From assembly GCA_964652585.1 (NCBI GenBank), contig CAZZDA010000002.1, positions 1-47,923 of the forward strand: a stretch of DNA of 47,923 bases. Reading direction: 5' to 3'. Both the position numbers and the translations under genes were made by a program. Below are positions 17,982-25,808 of this stretch, piece by piece (the stretch's first letter is position 1; every line of letters begins with the position of its first letter). The stretch is from CAZZDA01 sp964652585. Lineage in GTDB: Bacteria; Patescibacteriota; Patescibacteriia; UBA1544. The notes below the pieces were generated by a model. That model was not told where the DNA came from. It saw nothing but the letters and a program-made list of their open reading frames with translations, and ran no database searches.

Positions 17982-19094
17982 ATGAATTTTCTAGAGCTTA
18001 TACAATATATCCTCACTCTTTTTCTTCATCGATACAACACCGGTGTTGTCGATGATGAGCGTGACTCCATAGAAAAGGAGAAAGACTATCTCCATGAGGA
18101 GACAGCCGGCACTCCTCCTCCACAGGACCCATTCAGTAATAAAATACTTACAGAGAGCTCTTACCCTATTGAAAACCAGTATCGCACATCAGCGTGTGTT
18201 GCTTACGCCACATGTCTCGCTAAATCAGCGACACGGCAGCAGAGTACGGACAAATTCCAGCGACTCTCCCCTCTCTTTGTGTATCGCCATCGGCGGAACT
18301 TCCCCGGGGAAGGATCCTCAATGCCGGACATTTTCGGTATTATGAAAAAGTATGGCGCTCCTCTCTTTGAGACAGTGCCCACACCCTTTGGCGCATCCGA
18401 GGTGAAAGCCAATACCGTGGACATCACATCACTTGATTATACTGAGGCGGAGATATTCGGCGATGACGGTGATGAGTATTACACGTTCGGCAACCCAAAA
18501 GATTTTGAGGAGATTGCTCGCGTTGCCCAGAGCGGTTTTGCGGTGGCTGTCCTTATTTACGCGACATACGATGAATGGGCGCATGACGTGGTGGAGATTA
18601 AAACTTCCACACTTCCCAAGAGAACAGCTCCGATCCGACATGCCGTGGTGGTGCTTCCAAAATCGGGACACTGGCGCAACGGAAAGAGGTATCTCACCAT
18701 TCAAGACAGCTCACACTTTGGAAGAAAGTATCTGCGCCACGTGCCGGAGGACTTTATGAAAGCGCGATGTTATTACGCAATGTACTGGAAAGGGGTATCC
18801 TTTATCGGCTCAGGAGAGCGCCCTGATTACACCTTTACGAAAGTGCTTCGTTTCGGGATGCGCGGGAATGAAGTGATAATGGCGCAGAAACTTCTTATCG
18901 CCGAGGGCCTACTGCCGAGTGACTGCGCTACCGGATACTATGGCGGAAGGACACTCTCGGCCGTCCGCGCCTTTCAATCGAAATACGCGGATGATATTCT
19001 CACACCAATTGGACTGAGTGAGCCGACGAATACTTGGGGATCCCAATGTATCGCGAAAGCGAATAAGTTATGTCACCGGGATGAAAGGTCGTGA
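17982..19094 (+). CDS. Endolysin: papain-like cysteine peptidase with peptidoglycan-binding domain
   Basis: 370 residues. Residues 1-18 are a hydrophobic N-terminus (FLELIQYILTLFL) that could act as signal-anchor. The catalytic domain (about 55-260) has the papain spacing Q66-x5-C72 (QYRTSAC), H220 (IRHAVVV) and D242 (YLTIQDSSHFG) in place of the usual Asn. Residues 285-368 match a PG_binding_1 domain (GMRGNEVIMAQKLL, GYYGGRTLSAVRAFQSKY). The combination fits an enzyme that cleaves peptide bonds in the cell wall for lysis. It follows a small membrane protein and precedes a holin-like gene. Confidence 0.75.
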   Translation: MNFLELIQYILTLFLHRYNTGVVDDERDSIEKEKDYLHEETAGTPPPQDPFSNKILTESSYPIENQYRTSACVAYATCLAKSATRQQSTDKFQRLSPLFVYRHRRNFPGEGSSMPDIFGIMKKYGAPLFETVPTPFGASEVKANTVDITSLDYTEAEIFGDDGDEYYTFGNPKDFEEIARVAQSGFAVAVLIYATYDEWAHDVVEIKTSTLPKRTAPIRHAVVVLPKSGHWRNGKRYLTIQDSSHFGRKYLRHVPEDFMKARCYYAMYWKGVSFIGSGERPDYTFTKVLRFGMRGNEVIMAQKLLIAEGLLPSDCATGYYGGRTLSAVRAFQSKYADDILTPIGLSEPTNTWGSQCIAKANKLCHRDERS

Positions 19095-19116
19095 TTATAC
19101 GCCAATAAATACTTGT

Positions 19117-19287
19117 ATGAAATCGATATTTAAGTCAAAGACATTTTGGCTCGCCGCTACTCAGGCGGTTGCCGGAGGTTTGGTTATCTTCTTCACGGAA
19201 ATTGACGCGCTCGGCTATGTGGCTATTGTGAAATCAGTTGCCGATATTGTCTTGCGCCTTATCTCCACCGAGGAGGTAACCTTCTAG
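19117..19287 (+). CDS. Putative holin
   Basis: 56 residues from the ATG at 19117 (KSIFKSKTFWLAATQAV). Two hydrophobic stretches, about 9-26 and 30-50, are separated by TEIDALG. The KSKTFW start and the ...VADIVLRLISTEEV end are typical of small phage proteins annotated as holins. It lies 22 bases after the endolysin gene. It would form membrane lesions that release or activate the endolysin. Confidence 0.6.
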   Translation: MKSIFKSKTFWLAATQAVAGGLVIFFTEIDALGYVAIVKSVADIVLRLISTEEVTF

Positions 19288-19288
19288 G

Positions 19289-19333
19289 TGTGGATAACTG
19301 CTCTTGCCTTTCAGTTTATGCGAACGATATAAT
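19289..19333 (+). promoter_or_regulatory. Promoter with TGTGGATAA box
   Basis: TGTGGATAA (19289-19297, reverse of TTATCCACA) lies six bases before TTGCCT (19304-19309); an 18-base spacer with GCGAACGA leads to TATAAT (19328-19333). It drives the short acidic gene at 19365. Confidence 0.6.
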
Positions 19334-19364
19334 GAATGTATTGTCAGCTAATATATCCTGCATT

Positions 19365-19469
19365 ATGTCTGATGAAAACACACAGGCACCTGTAGAGGAT
19401 ACTCAGGAAGCTCCTGAGTCTTCCGAAGAAGAGGTTGCCGAAGAGTCCGCGGAAAACGCGGAAGAATAG
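19365..19469 (+). CDS. 34-residue acidic peptide
   Basis: The peptide MSDENTQAPVEDTQEAPESS continues with almost only Glu, Ala, Ser and Val; about 15 of 34 residues are acidic and none basic. It stands alone between its own promoter (19289-19333) and a terminator (19475-19508), so it is a monocistronic gene. Such peptides can mimic DNA or sequester basic proteins, but no function is known here. Confidence 0.55.
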   Translation: MSDENTQAPVEDTQEAPESSEEEVAEESAENAEE

Positions 19470-19474
19470 TATAT

Positions 19475-19508
19475 AAAAAACCGGTACACGTGGCGTGCCG
19501 GTTTTTTA
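19475..19508. terminator. Bidirectional Rho-independent terminator
   Basis: The stem A-rich/CCGG..CACG pairs with CGTGCCGG and ends in GTTTTTT; the A-run on the other side gives a U-run for minus-strand transcription. It separates the + acidic peptide gene from the converging minus-strand nuclease gene, whose stop codon lies in the T-run. Confidence 0.85.
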
Positions 19509-19877
19509 TATTTCCGTAATCTCTATACCAAGGACTGCTTTCATGAGCTTCGCTTTGATTGTGTAGACATCTGTACGGTATCCCTTGACATCCACATACT
19601 CGATACGACCATCACCATATTTCACGAGAAAGTCAAGGACGTAGGTGCATATCTTTTGTCCGTTCACGACAATATCGTACCTCACTTGTGGCTCCCATGA
19701 GACAACTCTATCCTTTTTATGTTTTGCGTGCATTGCCCTATCGAGATCCTCAGCGTACTTGGCCTCTTTCTTTGAGTGATACATCTTGCCGTTGTACTGT
19801 GTTTTTTTGTTCCGGTATTTTGAGCGTTTCTGTTTGGAGAAATGCGCGCGGTATTCTTCTATACTCATCGTGGTCAT
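19506..19877 (-). CDS. DUF1064-type phage nuclease (PD-(D/E)XK fold)
   Basis: 123 residues. It matches the DUF1064 layout: KYRNKKTQYNGKMYHSKKEA at about 20-39 (SKKEA core), a central strand VRYDIVVNGQKI, then the nuclease-like core TYVLDFLVKYGDGRIEYVDVKG with D93 and the D/VK pair, and DVYTIKAKLMKAVLG at the end. Family members are probable Holliday-junction or replication-linked endonucleases in phages. It is the only sizeable minus-strand gene and is divergent from the recombination block. A TATACT with TGa extension at 19889-19884 lies seven bases before the ATG, suggesting a leaderless message. Confidence 0.8.
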   Translation of the reverse strand: MTTMSIEEYRAHFSKQKRSKYRNKKTQYNGKMYHSKKEAKYAEDLDRAMHAKHKKDRVVSWEPQVRYDIVVNGQKICTYVLDFLVKYGDGRIEYVDVKGYRTDVYTIKAKLMKAVLGIEITEI

Positions 19878-19883
19878 GAGGTA

Positions 19884-19949
19884 AGTATATCATGTGAAAA
19901 GTTATCCACATACCTTCTTCTTGACTTGTACGAGCCGTTCGCATACACT
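19884..19949. promoter_or_regulatory. Divergent promoter region with perfect DnaA box
   Basis: TTATCCACA at 19902-19910 is followed ten bases later by TTGACT (19921-19926), a 17-base spacer with CGAGCCGTTCGC, and TACACT (19944-19949). On the minus strand an extended -10 (TGaTATACT) lies at 19884-19892. One box thus sits between the nuclease gene and the recombination operon. Confidence 0.65.
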
Positions 19950-19986
19950 GTAGGAAAGGTCGGATGTATCATGTAATTTTTCTACA

Positions 19987-20142
19987 ATGACTACAACGAA
20001 ACAAAAAACAAAACCGTCGAAGAAGAGTTGGTCGGCACTCGGGCGCAAGAGCTGGGAGAAGCGCGTGAAAGAAAAAGGAAAGAAACGCGCCTCTGCCGAC
20101 ATGAAAGCTCTTGCGGAAAAACGCTGGCGTGGCGGTACATAA
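19987..20142 (+). CDS. Small basic protein, first gene of recombination operon
   Basis: 51 residues, strongly basic (MTTTKQKTKPSKKSWSALGR, ...EKRWRGGT) with repeated Trp-Lys patterns. About a third of residues are Lys or Arg. It is 38 bases downstream of the -10 at 19944-19949 and 68 bases before the RecT-like gene. It probably binds nucleic acid; no family recognised. Confidence 0.6.
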   Translation: MTTTKQKTKPSKKSWSALGRKSWEKRVKEKGKKRASADMKALAEKRWRGGT

Positions 20143-20210
20143 ACAACACGCCGCGCCCAATGGGCACGGCATACACAACACACTTATTCTTTAATCACTC
20201 ATATCATACC

Positions 20211-21047
20211 ATGGAACACAAACACACACAAGAGGTATCGACTACGGAGAATAAACCCCTCATTGCGCGTCTCTCACATGAGATGAACATGCAGGTGTCG
20301 GATCCCGCGGCGATGCGCGGTTTGATTGCGACAACATTCTCCGCTTTTAAGAGCAAACCTAAGGAAGTCGCGGAGACTGTGGTAAAACAGGCATGTCTTG
20401 AAGCAATGGTACGCGGGTACTCTTTTGAGGATATTCTCAAGAAGAAAGTATACGCGGTACCATTCGGGAACAGCTACTCGCTTGTGCAGTCTATCAATGA
20501 CATCCGAACCATAGCCCAGAAAAGCGGACACTCCGGCACAAGTGAACCGCGCTACGAGGAAACTGGTGATGGAAAAATAAAATCATGTGCCATTACCGTT
20601 TGGAAGAAGGGAGGGCACCCTGAAGGATATTCGGCCATCGTGTATTTTGAGGAGTATTACAAGCCCGGGACCGAGTATCAAGGAGTGTATAAACCGAGTA
20701 TGTGGGATAAAAAGCCCCGTACTATGATTGCAAAGGTCGCCGAAGCGCACGCGCTTCGAAAAGCATTCCCGGAAGCACTTGATCAATCGTATGTGGAGGA
20801 AGAATTCCACAAAGAGTCTGATGAAGTGAAGGAGGAGAGGAAGAACATCGCCGAAGCGGTGAAAGAAACAGAAGCACCGACTATTAAATCCATTACCAAG
20901 TCATCATCCACACACCATGACGACGACACACACCAAGAAGAAGAGCTCCCGCAAGAAGAGCTCACATTCAAACCAACTCCGGAAGAAGAGCAAGCCATCC
21001 TCGCTCAAGAAAGGAAAGAAGCGGAAGCTGAGTACACTGGTGAGTAA
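20211..21047 (+). CDS. RecT/Bet-family single-strand annealing protein
   Basis: 278 residues from the ATG at 20211. Family signatures: CLEAMVRGYSFEDILKKK.YAVPFGNSYSLVQSINDIRTIAQKSG (read here in two parts, about residues 65-110) and KPRTMIAKVAEAHALRKAFP at about 170-190, the standard RecT/Bet C-core. The last 70 residues are acidic and low in complexity (THQEEELPQEELTFKPTPEE), like an SSB-type tail that recruits partners. It overlaps the next gene at GGTGAGTAA, so the two are translationally coupled. It would anneal single strands made by the adjoining nuclease. Confidence 0.85.
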   Translation: MEHKHTQEVSTTENKPLIARLSHEMNMQVSDPAAMRGLIATTFSAFKSKPKEVAETVVKQACLEAMVRGYSFEDILKKKVYAVPFGNSYSLVQSINDIRTIAQKSGHSGTSEPRYEETGDGKIKSCAITVWKKGGHPEGYSAIVYFEEYYKPGTEYQGVYKPSMWDKKPRTMIAKVAEAHALRKAFPEALDQSYVEEEFHKESDEVKEERKNIAEAVKETEAPTIKSITKSSSTHHDDDTHQEEELPQEELTFKPTPEEEQAILAQERKEAEAEYTGE

Positions 21048-23082
21048 ACCACCGACGATACGGGAAAGTAAGAAGAAGCTCCCTGTACCTGCCGGACTCC
21101 CCGTTGAGGAGTATTCATACTCCATGATGAAGAAATTTGGATCGAATCAGACATTGTTTCGTATCCTCTATCTCAATGGCGACACCATTGAAACCACTCG
21201 TTCTTCGACAAGCGTTCTTGGGAGCGCTATCCATAAAGGTCTCAAAGTATTCTTTGGCGGAGACGATGATTATGTTGTTTCCACGGACGAAGGAGAGGCA
21301 TTGAAAGTGTCTCTCGATGCCATTGTTGATTATCTTGAATTGTACCCGGACGGCTTTATTGACTGGAAGACGAATGTCCCCGACAGGGAGCACTTGGTGG
21401 AATACGCACTCACCTCTCTTCCGCGCTATATCGCCGAATGGGACATGAAAGACATGAAAGAGGTGGTTATGGCCGAAAAGAAGCTCAAACACGCCATGAC
21501 GCTCACTGTGGGGCGAATGACGATGGATCTACCCGTGCCTTTCGTAGGGTATCCTGACCTTGTGTATCGGGACGGTGATGACCGCATTCGTATCGTGGAC
21601 CATAAGACGACGTTCTCGTACACGAGTCAGGACAAGGTGGATGGATCGAAGATGCTTCAGGCGGCGATGTATTACTGCCTTGTATACCGAGAGACCGGTA
21701 TCGCACCCTACGACATGACATTCCGTGAATACAAGGTGCGTCCCAATAAAGACGGGAGCCCACAAACACGGGAGTATCAGATTATCTTCGATGAAATCCC
21801 CTCAGTCTTTTCTCTTTTCTTCCGTTTCTACACAGACATGACACGCGCGCTCCTCGGTGAGCAGGTGTATGTCCCGAACTTTGACGCGCTCTATGATGGG
21901 GATGTGGCAATGCTTGCATACATACACCGACTCGATGAACCGGATGAACTTGCTGAAGAGCGCAAAAAGGTAAAAGAAGAGGATGTGATGAAGATACTGC
22001 AAGAGAAAATAATGTCCGCAAAGAATATGAGGACATTTGAGAAGACGGCCGAGAAGAAATTTATCAAACATATTTCACTCAATTACGACACCATGAACAC
22101 ACACGATAAAATCAAATACAAGCTCATGGAACACGGTGTTGTCTGTAATTACGTGGACACCATCAAAGGTCTTTCCGTGGACTTGTATCGCTTTGAACCA
22201 ACACATGGAGTGCGTATGGCGACTGTTGAAAAATTTAAGAAAGATGTTGAGCAGATTGTGTCTCGTTCAAATGTGCGTATCCTTGCGCCGATACCCGACA
22301 CCAACCTTATCGGCTTTGAGGTACCGAAGAAGAAGAGGGAATTTGTCGATTTGAAACAGGCGCGCAAGGCCGCATCGTTTGAGATTCCGTTTGGTGTTGA
22401 TGTGTACGGGAAGCGAAAGGATGTTGATGTCCGGGCTATGCCTCACCTGCTTGTTGCCGGCACGACAGGATCGGGAAAGTCGGTCTTTCTCAATGCGGTT
22501 TTGACTCATATGTCACGTCTTCCTCAGCATGAGGTGGAATTCGTGTTGTTGGACCCTAAAATGGTGGAACTCTCAGCATTTCAGGACGACCCGCATACAG
22601 CTCAGTATGCCGAGGAGGTGGTGGATATTACTGTCATTCTCGACAACTATGTCGATGAGATGAACCGGCGATATGCACTGTTCAAAAAGCATGGAGTGAA
22701 GTCGCTTGAGGCATACCGCGCGCTCGGTAAAGACCATAAAGATATTCCCTACACGGTGATTATTATTGATGAATTCGGAGATATTGTCCTCCAAGGAGGA
22801 AAAGAGGGAAATAACTTCAAGAGGAGTATGATTCTCCTCGCGCAGAAAGCTCGTGCAGCCGGCATTCACCTGATCATTACCACACAGCGACCGAGTGCGA
22901 AGATTGTGGATGGGCTTGTGAAAGCTAACTTCCCGACACGTATCGGTTTCAAAACAGCGAGCCGTATTGACAGTGAGGTTATTCTCGATCGCCCGGGAGC
23001 GGAAGCGCTTATTGGAAAAGGAGATATGCTCCTTTTGGAAATGGATGGAACCCTTACTCGCCTTCAGGGGTACTCAGTGTAA
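21040..23082 (+). CDS. PD-(D/E)XK nuclease fused to FtsK/SpoIIIE-type DNA translocase
   Basis: 680 residues from the GTG at 21040, which overlaps the recT-like stop; an upstream ATG at 20917 would add a Lys-rich extension overlapping the annealase tail. Residues 20-300 are a RecB/Cas4-like nuclease: LGSAIHKGL, GYPDLVYR with D173, IVDHKTT with D187/K189, QAAMYYCLVYRE. Residues about 370-460 match the FtsK alpha domain (RILAPIPDTNLIGFEVPKK). Residues 460-680 are the RecA-like motor: Walker A GTTGSGKS (Lys480), Walker B VIIIDEFGD (D577/E578), TQRPSAKIVDGLVKANFP. It stops at the end of the beta domain, so the gamma winged helix that reads KOPS is absent. Probably a processive end-resection machine feeding RecT. 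Confidence 0.85.
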   Translation: MSKPPTIRESKKKLPVPAGLPVEEYSYSMMKKFGSNQTLFRILYLNGDTIETTRSSTSVLGSAIHKGLKVFFGGDDDYVVSTDEGEALKVSLDAIVDYLELYPDGFIDWKTNVPDREHLVEYALTSLPRYIAEWDMKDMKEVVMAEKKLKHAMTLTVGRMTMDLPVPFVGYPDLVYRDGDDRIRIVDHKTTFSYTSQDKVDGSKMLQAAMYYCLVYRETGIAPYDMTFREYKVRPNKDGSPQTREYQIIFDEIPSVFSLFFRFYTDMTRALLGEQVYVPNFDALYDGDVAMLAYIHRLDEPDELAEERKKVKEEDVMKILQEKIMSAKNMRTFEKTAEKKFIKHISLNYDTMNTHDKIKYKLMEHGVVCNYVDTIKGLSVDLYRFEPTHGVRMATVEKFKKDVEQIVSRSNVRILAPIPDTNLIGFEVPKKKREFVDLKQARKAASFEIPFGVDVYGKRKDVDVRAMPHLLVAGTTGSGKSVFLNAVLTHMSRLPQHEVEFVLLDPKMVELSAFQDDPHTAQYAEEVVDITVILDNYVDEMNRRYALFKKHGVKSLEAYRALGKDHKDIPYTVIIIDEFGDIVLQGGKEGNNFKRSMILLAQKARAAGIHLIITTQRPSAKIVDGLVKANFPTRIGFKTASRIDSEVILDRPGAEALIGKGDMLLLEMDGTLTRLQGYSV

Positions 23083-23097
23083 CTTACTCGTTCATAC

Positions 23098-24024
23098 ATG
23101 CAAACAACTATGCAAGGAGGATGGATAAAGCTCCATAGAAAGCTGAAAGATAACGCTATTTTTGCGTCTGAGGCGGGGTTGAAAGTGTGGGTGTGGTGTC
23201 TCATGAAAGCACGTCATGAACGGGGGGTTGTGTTGGTTGGAAAACAGATGGTACATCTTCGTCCGGGACAGTTTATTTTTGGGAGATTATCATCTTCTGA
23301 AGAGCTGAATATGAAGCCATCAACGGTAAGAAATTGGATGATGTATCTGCAAAAAGAAGGGTACTTGGACAGCAAACCAACGAACAAATATAGTGTTATT
23401 ACTGTATTAAATTGGGAATTGTACCAAGATGAAGGACAGGGGGTCTCCGAGTTAGGACAGCAAAAAAGTGCTCTTGACAGGGGTACAGAGGACAGCAAAA
23501 TGACAGCAAATAGTGGTACAGAGACAGGGTGTAGTGAGTACTCACAACACCACACTAAACAACAATTTGACATCAATTTGACATCAACGCAACAACAAAA
23601 TGACACAAACAAGAATGTAAAGAAGGGAAAGAATGTAAAGAATAAAGAAAAAGCATGTGCTGAAAAAAAGGCATACGGAGAATTTAAGAAGGTGCTTCTC
23701 TCTGATGAGGAGAAGAGTAAGCTTAAAGAAAAATTCGGAAGCACGAAAGCATTGAAGCTCGTTACAGATCTCGACCGGTACATCGAAAGTGTGGGGAGGA
23801 AGTACAAGAGCCATTACGCAACGCTTCTCAATTGGGAACGTCGGGACCATGACACCGGAGGGAATAAGTACGGCCAGAGCTTCCCTACACAACAGGATGT
23901 GGATCGAGTGAGACGGGCTGAGAAGATGAGGGAAGAGGAAGAGTATGACCGGGAACGCGACAGAAACAATGCGACACTCAACGCGCATATAAAAACATTG
24001 TCAAACATAAAAAAGATTGTATAA
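23098..24024 (+). CDS. Replisome organiser-like protein (winged-helix, DnaD/O-like)
   Basis: 308 residues. The N-terminus GGWIKLHRKLKDNAIFAS with KVWVWCLMKA and LRPGQFIFGR is the usual winged-helix start of phage replication initiators. The middle (120-200) is a polar linker rich in Gln, Asn, Thr and Lys. The C-terminal domain (about 200-255: YGEFKKVLLSDEEKSKL, RKYKSHYATLLNWERRD) is shared by many phage and plasmid replication proteins. It would bind the phage origin and recruit a host helicase; no helicase or polymerase gene is seen. A second ATG at 23107 is an equally possible start. Confidence 0.7.
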   Translation: MQTTMQGGWIKLHRKLKDNAIFASEAGLKVWVWCLMKARHERGVVLVGKQMVHLRPGQFIFGRLSSSEELNMKPSTVRNWMMYLQKEGYLDSKPTNKYSVITVLNWELYQDEGQGVSELGQQKSALDRGTEDSKMTANSGTETGCSEYSQHHTKQQFDINLTSTQQQNDTNKNVKKGKNVKNKEKACAEKKAYGEFKKVLLSDEEKSKLKEKFGSTKALKLVTDLDRYIESVGRKYKSHYATLLNWERRDHDTGGNKYGQSFPTQQDVDRVRRAEKMREEEEYDRERDRNNATLNAHIKTLSNIKKIV

Positions 24025-24133
24025 TCAAAAAGCTCTGAGAGCGCCGTGACGGAGCGGAACTTTACGAAATGAGTAATGTATCAAGAACGTGAATAAAACT
24101 CCGTGAAGGAGAAGTTAGACGGCAAAAACGCAT

Positions 24134-24748
24134 ATGTATTTAACACCATTCCAATCGAATATCCATCACCTTGTCGTGTCCATCGGCAAAAGTGATATTT
24201 CACACGAAGAGAAAATTATTCTTCGGTATCTTTTGATGCGATGGCAATCACGGAAAGAACGCACGACACAGAGAGAGATTGTTCACGCAAAACCGGAGCT
24301 CTTTGAGGGTATGGTACACGCATCGGAAGAGACACTCTTTCGCAGGGTGAGGCGTATTATCCGAGACCTTCGTGTCAAGCGCTACGCTCCCATTCTATCG
24401 GATCGGAACGGATACTATATTCCCTTTTCCGAGGATGAGTGCCGGGAATATCTTGAGCGTATGGAGAAGAACGCGCGAGCACAAGCGGCCGCATGGTTTG
24501 AGACGTATAAGGCCATGAGAGAGTCTCTCGGTATTTCCTCCGAATTCTTTGAGGAACAGGCGCGTCTCTTTTCTCAAAAGCTCCATGACACTTCCGAGAG
24601 TGAAACGAATCCGGGAATGACATACGAAACATACCATGTGCCGGGCAAGGGATACTTCTGTACGTGTCCCGGTTTCAAGTATCGGGGGACGTGTAAGCAT
24701 GTGGAGGCCATGAAGAAACACATTGATACGAGTTATCCACAGGAATGA
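24134..24748 (+). CDS. Winged-helix protein with SWIM zinc finger
   Basis: 204 residues. Residues 20-85 look like a helix-turn-helix region (RTTQREIVHAKPELFEGM, ETLFRRVRRIIRDLR). The C-terminus has a SWIM finger, YFCTCPGFKYRGTCKHVEAM, with the CxCx(n)CxH ligands at about 175-190. SWIM domains bind DNA or proteins and occur in recombination factors. It closes the replication/recombination block. The TTATCCACA box of the next promoter overlaps its last codons. The 109 bases before it (24025-24133) hold two small hairpins (CTCC-GTGA-GGAG type) and no gene. Confidence 0.6.
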   Translation: MYLTPFQSNIHHLVVSIGKSDISHEEKIILRYLLMRWQSRKERTTQREIVHAKPELFEGMVHASEETLFRRVRRIIRDLRVKRYAPILSDRNGYYIPFSEDECREYLERMEKNARAQAAAWFETYKAMRESLGISSEFFEEQARLFSQKLHDTSESETNPGMTYETYHVPGKGYFCTCPGFKYRGTCKHVEAMKKHIDTSYPQE

Positions 24749-24778
24749 TTTGACCTGTGCGAGCGGGTCGCATATACT
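24733..24778 (+). promoter_or_regulatory. Promoter with TTATCCACA box and GCGA-N5-TCGC dyad
   Basis: TTATCCACA (24733-24741), eight bases, TTGACC (24750-24755), 17-base spacer containing GCGAGCGGGTCGC, TATACT (24773-24778). It starts the accessory operon 29 bases before the ATG at 24807 and is the cleanest copy of the recurring promoter module. Confidence 0.75.
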
Positions 24779-24806
24779 GTATATATAATCATAATACTAC
24801 ACACCT

Positions 24807-25112
24807 ATGGACATCAAAAACCCTTTCAAGAAAAAAGAGGTGCAACCTAATCGGCATGAGCGAAGAGTTGAGGCGGCGCGATCAAGAAAGCGCAGTGTCG
24901 AACGTGAGGTGTCACTCTATTTGAAAGCAAGCGCGCGCAGGGCCAAGAATAAGAAAGACTACGAGCGTATTCAGGAGAAGAAGCGATTGCGCCGGGAGAG
25001 GATTGACAGCGCGAAACGGAAAGAAGGAGCGCGAGAGAAAGGTATTATTCAGTCACATATCCTCGGGTCTTCGTATCGGGCGAAGCGAAGAGAGGAAAAC
25101 GCCCATGAATAA
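24807..25112 (+). CDS. Basic coiled-coil protein
   Basis: 101 residues, more than a third Lys or Arg (RHERRVEAARSRKRSVERE, IQEKKRLRRERIDSAKRK). One long charged helix is expected. No motif beyond basic charge; it probably binds nucleic acid. First gene of the operon behind the 24733 promoter and overlaps the next gene by eight bases. Confidence 0.6.
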   Translation: MDIKNPFKKKEVQPNRHERRVEAARSRKRSVEREVSLYLKASARRAKNKKDYERIQEKKRLRRERIDSAKRKEGAREKGIIQSHILGSSYRAKRREENAHE

Positions 25113-25272
25113 AATAAAAAAAATGCTCATACGGCACCTCATTCCCGATACACTGCTGTGGGACATGTGCGGAAATATCGCTGAGCGGTTTTACGACAGA
25201 GATGACGGTGAATGGGATATCCTTCAAGACAAGTTGTATTATTGGATTCACTCTAGTATCTATGAAAACTAA
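25105..25272 (+). CDS. Small unknown protein
   Basis: 55 residues (MNKIKKMLIRHLIPDTLLWD...), with a basic amphipathic start and an acidic, aromatic end (DGEWDILQDKLYYWIHSSIYEN). Its ATG lies inside the previous gene's end and its stop overlaps the next start, which supports it as a coupled gene. No family recognised. Confidence 0.55.
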   Translation: MNKIKKMLIRHLIPDTLLWDMCGNIAERFYDRDDGEWDILQDKLYYWIHSSIYEN

Positions 25273-25468
25273 ATCTAACAGTTGTGTAAGTTGCACCTGT
25301 CCAACAACCATGACTAACATCCAACGCATCAAAAAAGAATGGCGACGCGACGCACGTAAGTCTTTCGTCACGACGGCGGGACACATACTAGAGAAAGGAT
25401 TGTACGTGGCGATGATCATCGCCGGTATGTGGCTATTCTCGTGGCTTCTGTATTTTGCTTTTATTTAG
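25262..25468 (+). CDS. Small membrane protein
   Basis: 68 residues from the ATG at 25262, overlapping the previous stop; an ATG at 25310 is the alternative start. The N-terminus has CVSCTC, the middle is basic (RIKKEWRRDARKS), and the C-terminus is one transmembrane helix (about 48-67, YVAMIIAGMWLFSWLLYFAF). Function unknown. Confidence 0.55.
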   Translation: MKTKSNSCVSCTCPTTMTNIQRIKKEWRRDARKSFVTTAGHILEKGLYVAMIIAGMWLFSWLLYFAFI

Positions 25469-25493
25469 TCGTTTATTATTTAATTATTATCGT

Positions 25494-25805
25494 ATGAACA
25501 CATATCGACATGGAGATTTGTCCTTCCATAAAACGGACAAAGTACAAGGTACAAAAATCGCAGACAACACATTTGTCCTCGCCCTTGGTGAGCACACAGG
25601 ACATAAACATGTCATTACCAAAAAAGAAGGAACGTGTGAAGTATACCGAGACGCTTCAGGAAATATCTTTCTTATGATTGACGGAAGTGCGGTTATCACA
25701 CACGAAGAACACGCACCTATTACACTCAAGACCGGCACATACCACATGAAGCACGAACGAGAGTTTGATTACTTTATGGGTGAAGTGGCTCGTGTACAAG
25801 ACTAA
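25494..25805 (+). CDS. Conserved phage hypothetical protein, paired with the repeat protein
   Basis: 103 residues. Pattern: N-terminal YRHGDLSFHKTD, then ALGEHTGHKHVIT, GSAVITHEEHAPI and a C-terminal HEREFDYFMGEVARV. I have seen this Gly-His-rich beta protein as a recurrent uncharacterised gene next to DUF6745-type proteins; that association is memory-based. The conserved His clusters could bind metal. Ends three bases before the next gene. Confidence 0.6.
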   Translation: MNTYRHGDLSFHKTDKVQGTKIADNTFVLALGEHTGHKHVITKKEGTCEVYRDASGNIFLMIDGSAVITHEEHAPITLKTGTYHMKHEREFDYFMGEVARVQD

Positions 25806-25808
25806 ATT

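Noticed and set aside
20917..21039. Lys-rich N-terminal extension of the nuclease-FtsK protein
   Set aside because: It overlaps the annealase tail in another frame and has low complexity; the GTG at 21040 coupled to the annealase stop is the simpler start, though not proven.
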